A stretch of DNA of 64,000 bases from Hirudinaria manillensis (Eukaryota; Annelida; Clitellata; Hirudinida; Hirudinidae). Shown here one piece after another: positions 62,801-64,000 of the stretch (positions are counted from its first letter, which is position 1; every line of letters starts with the position of its first letter). Position numbers and translations under genes: made by a program. The notes under the pieces are model-generated. The model did not search any database. It saw only the letters and a program-made list of their open reading frames with translations, and was not told the DNA's origin. Location: contig CM067526.1 of NCBI GenBank assembly GCA_034509925.1, forward strand, positions 10,645,629 to 10,709,628. Direction: 5' to 3'.

Positions 62801-64000
62801 AGATTCATTACCCTCAGTGGAACTCTGCCGGTGTTCAGCTTGACTAGTGCTCGTCCTATTAGTAGTCCTTGGCCAATGCCCGATTGATCTTCGACTGCTC
62901 CTATACCAAATTTTGTATAGTCGCCTTCTAGCCCGCCCCAAATTAAGCTTTCCGACTGTGCCGGGATGGTCTCGTTTTGTAATACTTTTACAAACGTGTC
63001 TTTGACTTCTGTACCTCCGTAGTGTAGAGGAATCTCCATTGCTCCTTGTTGAAGGGTGCCGCCCTTCATGTCAATGGAAATTCCATAGCGTCGCATGAAA
63101 TCCAATCCCAGTATACATTCGTCTGTTATATTGGCTATCATAAATTCCTGTTCGAATGACTTGCCTCCTAAATCCACTGTAATAGTTGTGGTTCCTTGAA
63201 CTGGCACTAATTCTCCGGTGGCTGTTTTTAGCTTGTAGTTGTTGGTCGTTACTTTACTGTTTCTTGCCAACTTTGGTTGGACAATAGAAGTAGATGCCCC
63301 TGTGTCTATTACAAGATTATATTCTTTCCCTCCAATTTTCCCTTTAACCTCTAGTGATGATCCTTTTCCTAATGCTGTAACGTGAAAGACGAGTGGGGCA
63401 TTTCGAGTTTGCTGAAACGATCTTTGCCCCTTAAAATTAGTAGCTTCAGGTTTTTCTGATTTATAGGGCTCTCTCCAGTACTGCCGATTTTTGGAGATGG
63501 TCGTTCTACATTCTCGGGCTAAATGGCCAGGCTTGTTGCACCTGAAGCACCTTGGTCTTCTATCTACTACCTGGAATCTTAAGTTTCTTTGGGGCTTGCT
63601 GAGGTCATTGATTTGTCGAGCTATTTTTGTAATCATCTCTCTGTCTTTGTCATTATCTTTATCTTTCTCCTTGCCTCTGTCTTCCTGAGCTTCAATTTTC
63701 TTTACATTCAAGCTTTTTTGGATTGAGGCTCTTGCCGCTTCCATGGAGATTGCAAACGCCAATGCTTCATGGCTGGCCTTTATTCCATGAATTTTTAGTG
63801 CCATTTTGGTTTCCGCATCCCTTATCCCATCAACGAAGGCGTCAGTTATAATGTTTTCAATGAAATCCGTTGACTGTCCTGGATGGGCTAAGTATGCGAG
63901 CCTTCTGACGTCAGCTTCTAATTCTTGGAGTGATTCGCCCTGTTTTTGCGTACGGTTTTTTAATTCGTTTTTATGTACTTCCAGCATGTGGCCATTCCCA
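59848..64000 (-). CDS. Gypsy Gag-Pol polyprotein, N-terminus outside the window
   Basis: 1379 codons from an internal Met at 63987, and open further upstream. Order (numbered from that Met): end of Gag capsid region 1-130, zinc knuckle C-x2-C-x4-H-x4-C 147-160, retroviral-type protease DTGAS 228-232 with ILGLDF 292-297, RT about 495-690 with YLDD 645-648, RNase H with DTDAS 792-796, E835, D860 and D903, integrase zinc finger H1028/H1035/C1065/C1068, integrase core D1097, D1157, E1193 (DD35E), and a C-terminal WEGPY box 1330-1334. All catalytic residues are present and there is no stop or frameshift, so this copy could be active. The pol order (PR-RT-RH-IN) and single Gag-Pol frame are typical of Ty3/gypsy. 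Confidence 0.95.
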   Translation of the reverse strand, partial: GNGHMLEVHKNELKNRTQKQGESLQELEADVRRLAYLAHPGQSTDFIENIITDAFVDGIRDAETKMALKIHGIKASHEALAFAISMEAARASIQKSLNVKKIEAQEDRGKEKDKDNDKDREMITKIARQINDLSKPQRNLRFQVVDRRPRCFRCNKPGHLARECRTTISKNRQYWREPYKSEKPEATNFKGQRSFQQTRNAPLVFHVTALGKGSSLEVKGKIGGKEYNLVIDTGASTSIVQPKLARNSKVTTNNYKLKTATGELVPVQGTTTITVDLGGKSFEQEFMIANITDECILGLDFMRRYGISIDMKGGTLQQGAMEIPLHYGGTEVKDTFVKVLQNETIPAQSESLIWGGLEGDYTKFGIGAVEDQSGIGQGLLIGRALVKLNTGRVPLRVMNLSDQEQQIKAGTPIALCRNVERILTLDGSGNKHIKRDTMSKPLMDNLLKDLDKTLQKEDYQQAKNLLSEFQDIMAEQDSPLGRTNLVQHQINTAGAKPIRQNPRPLPLATRANAKEMIKEMQDQGVIEPSNSPWSSPVVLVKKKDGSLRFCVDYRKLNEMTLKDSYPLPRIDDTLDTLSGSKIFSTLDLKSGYWQVELHPDDKEKTAFSTGEGLWQFTVMPFGLCNAPATFERLMEHILRGLNWKVCLVYLDDIIVVGKTFGEHLDNLREVFSRIREAGMKLSPKKCSLFKKEVKYLGHIVSSEGVSTDPDKVEVVKNWPVPKNIQELQSFLGLCTYYRRFIANFSNIAKSLHELTVKGKPFIWNDSCEKAFDNLKEAMTTAPILAYPIPGLPFILDTDASNCGIGAVLSQQVENEEKVLAFYSRSLSKAERNYCVTRRELLAAVESMKHFQKYLLGQPFLLRTDHASLRWLLNFKNPEGQMARWIEKLQGFQFNIEHRRGQIHNNADALSRRPCPLNCRHCNNAEKKQETEECRQIRITAPEPWTESGLRDLQLRDEALAPILQWMEAGVKPDWQQIAEHGEVTKSYWAQWDSLRISNGLLHRKWETEDGTDYHLQIVLPRSCVSEVLQEFHNGTSGGHLGVNKTIRKVRERFYWLHYKQDVEEWCRNCNNCATSKGPQKKTKGLMQPYNVGVPFERIALDIAGPFPASKKGNRYILVISDYFTKWTEAFALPNQEAENVADALVNNWISRFGVPLELHSDQGRNFESKIFQELCENLGIHKTRTTALHPQSDGMVERFNRTMEQYLSKMVSEQQDDWDRYLPLFLMAYRTAVHKTTGISPSKMTFGREIRLPADMMFGRAEEPKSACDYVSSLRNTLADTHQVARKNISVNSDQAKARYDRQANDVSFKEDELVWLYNPQRRKGKSPKLQKDWEGPYRIIKKINDVVYRIQKSARTRMKVVHSNRLAKYHGETEQPVRDEQI

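Larger units (their letters stand above)
59616..64000 (-). mobile_element. Well-preserved Ty3/gypsy retrotransposon, partial (runs off the window)
   Basis: Minus-strand element: 3' LTR at 59616-59836, polypurine tract 59837-59849, then a single gag-pol frame up to the window edge. The 5' LTR, primer site and start of gag are outside. No envelope-like ORF lies between pol and the LTR. It is inserted in the middle of intron 5 of ZYG-11-like copy 3, in the same orientation as that gene. Confidence 0.93.

Noticed and set aside
59906-63688. Plus-strand frames across the gypsy pol region
   Set aside because: Antisense shadows of the long Gag-Pol frame.

Overview
This is a eukaryotic, AT-rich, intron-rich animal locus. 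The real genes are split into small exons with GT/AG borders, and most long open frames are transposon ORFs or antisense shadows. Secreted cysteine-rich proteins with an antistasin-like knot, CR1-like and Ty3/gypsy elements, and abundant (AAT)n and (CAT)n runs suggest a lophotrochozoan, possibly a clitellate annelid such as a leech. That placement is inference; nothing here proves the species.

Region 1 (about 1.5-16.1 kb, + strand) is one gene for a hyperpolarization-activated, cyclic-nucleotide-gated (HCN/Ih) channel. I resolve nine exons covering 717 residues to the stop; the first exon(s) lie upstream or unseen. The pore exon is notable: the filter reads SIGFG where HCN channels have CIGYG. 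Introns carry a 4 x 119 bp minisatellite, several microsatellites, a foldback element and a motif cluster that could be an internal promoter.

Region 2 (18.4-26.5 kb) holds three complete five-exon genes for small secreted proteins with an antistasin-like domain. One is on the minus strand and two on the plus strand; A and B are head to head. All five exons correspond one to one and the intron phases (1,0,1,0) are identical, so they are paralogues.

Region 3 (about 25.8-59.6 kb) is a tandem array of units of about 8 kb. Each unit contains, left to right: antistasin-like exons 4-5 (complete gene C in the first unit, only exons 4-5 in the next three), a decayed minus-strand gypsy element with 172-bp LTRs, and a twelve-exon minus-strand gene for a leucine-rich-repeat protein. 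That protein has the layout of the ZYG-11/ZER-1 family of CUL2 ubiquitin-ligase substrate receptors. Three copies can be read through as about 530-residue proteins. The fourth is frameshifted, has lost its stop and is cut in intron 5 by a younger gypsy element. The first unit is enlarged by a non-autonomous LTR element with a SAP-like ORF (26.5-28.3 kb) and a CR1-like LINE with an intact reverse transcriptase ORF (29.1-31.2 kb) nested in the old gypsy LTR.

Region 4 (59.6 kb to the end) is the 3' part of a well-preserved gypsy element on the minus strand: LTR, integrase, RNase H, RT, protease and the zinc-knuckle end of gag in one open frame that runs off the window. Its termini match the small SAP element, so the latter is probably mobilised by this family.
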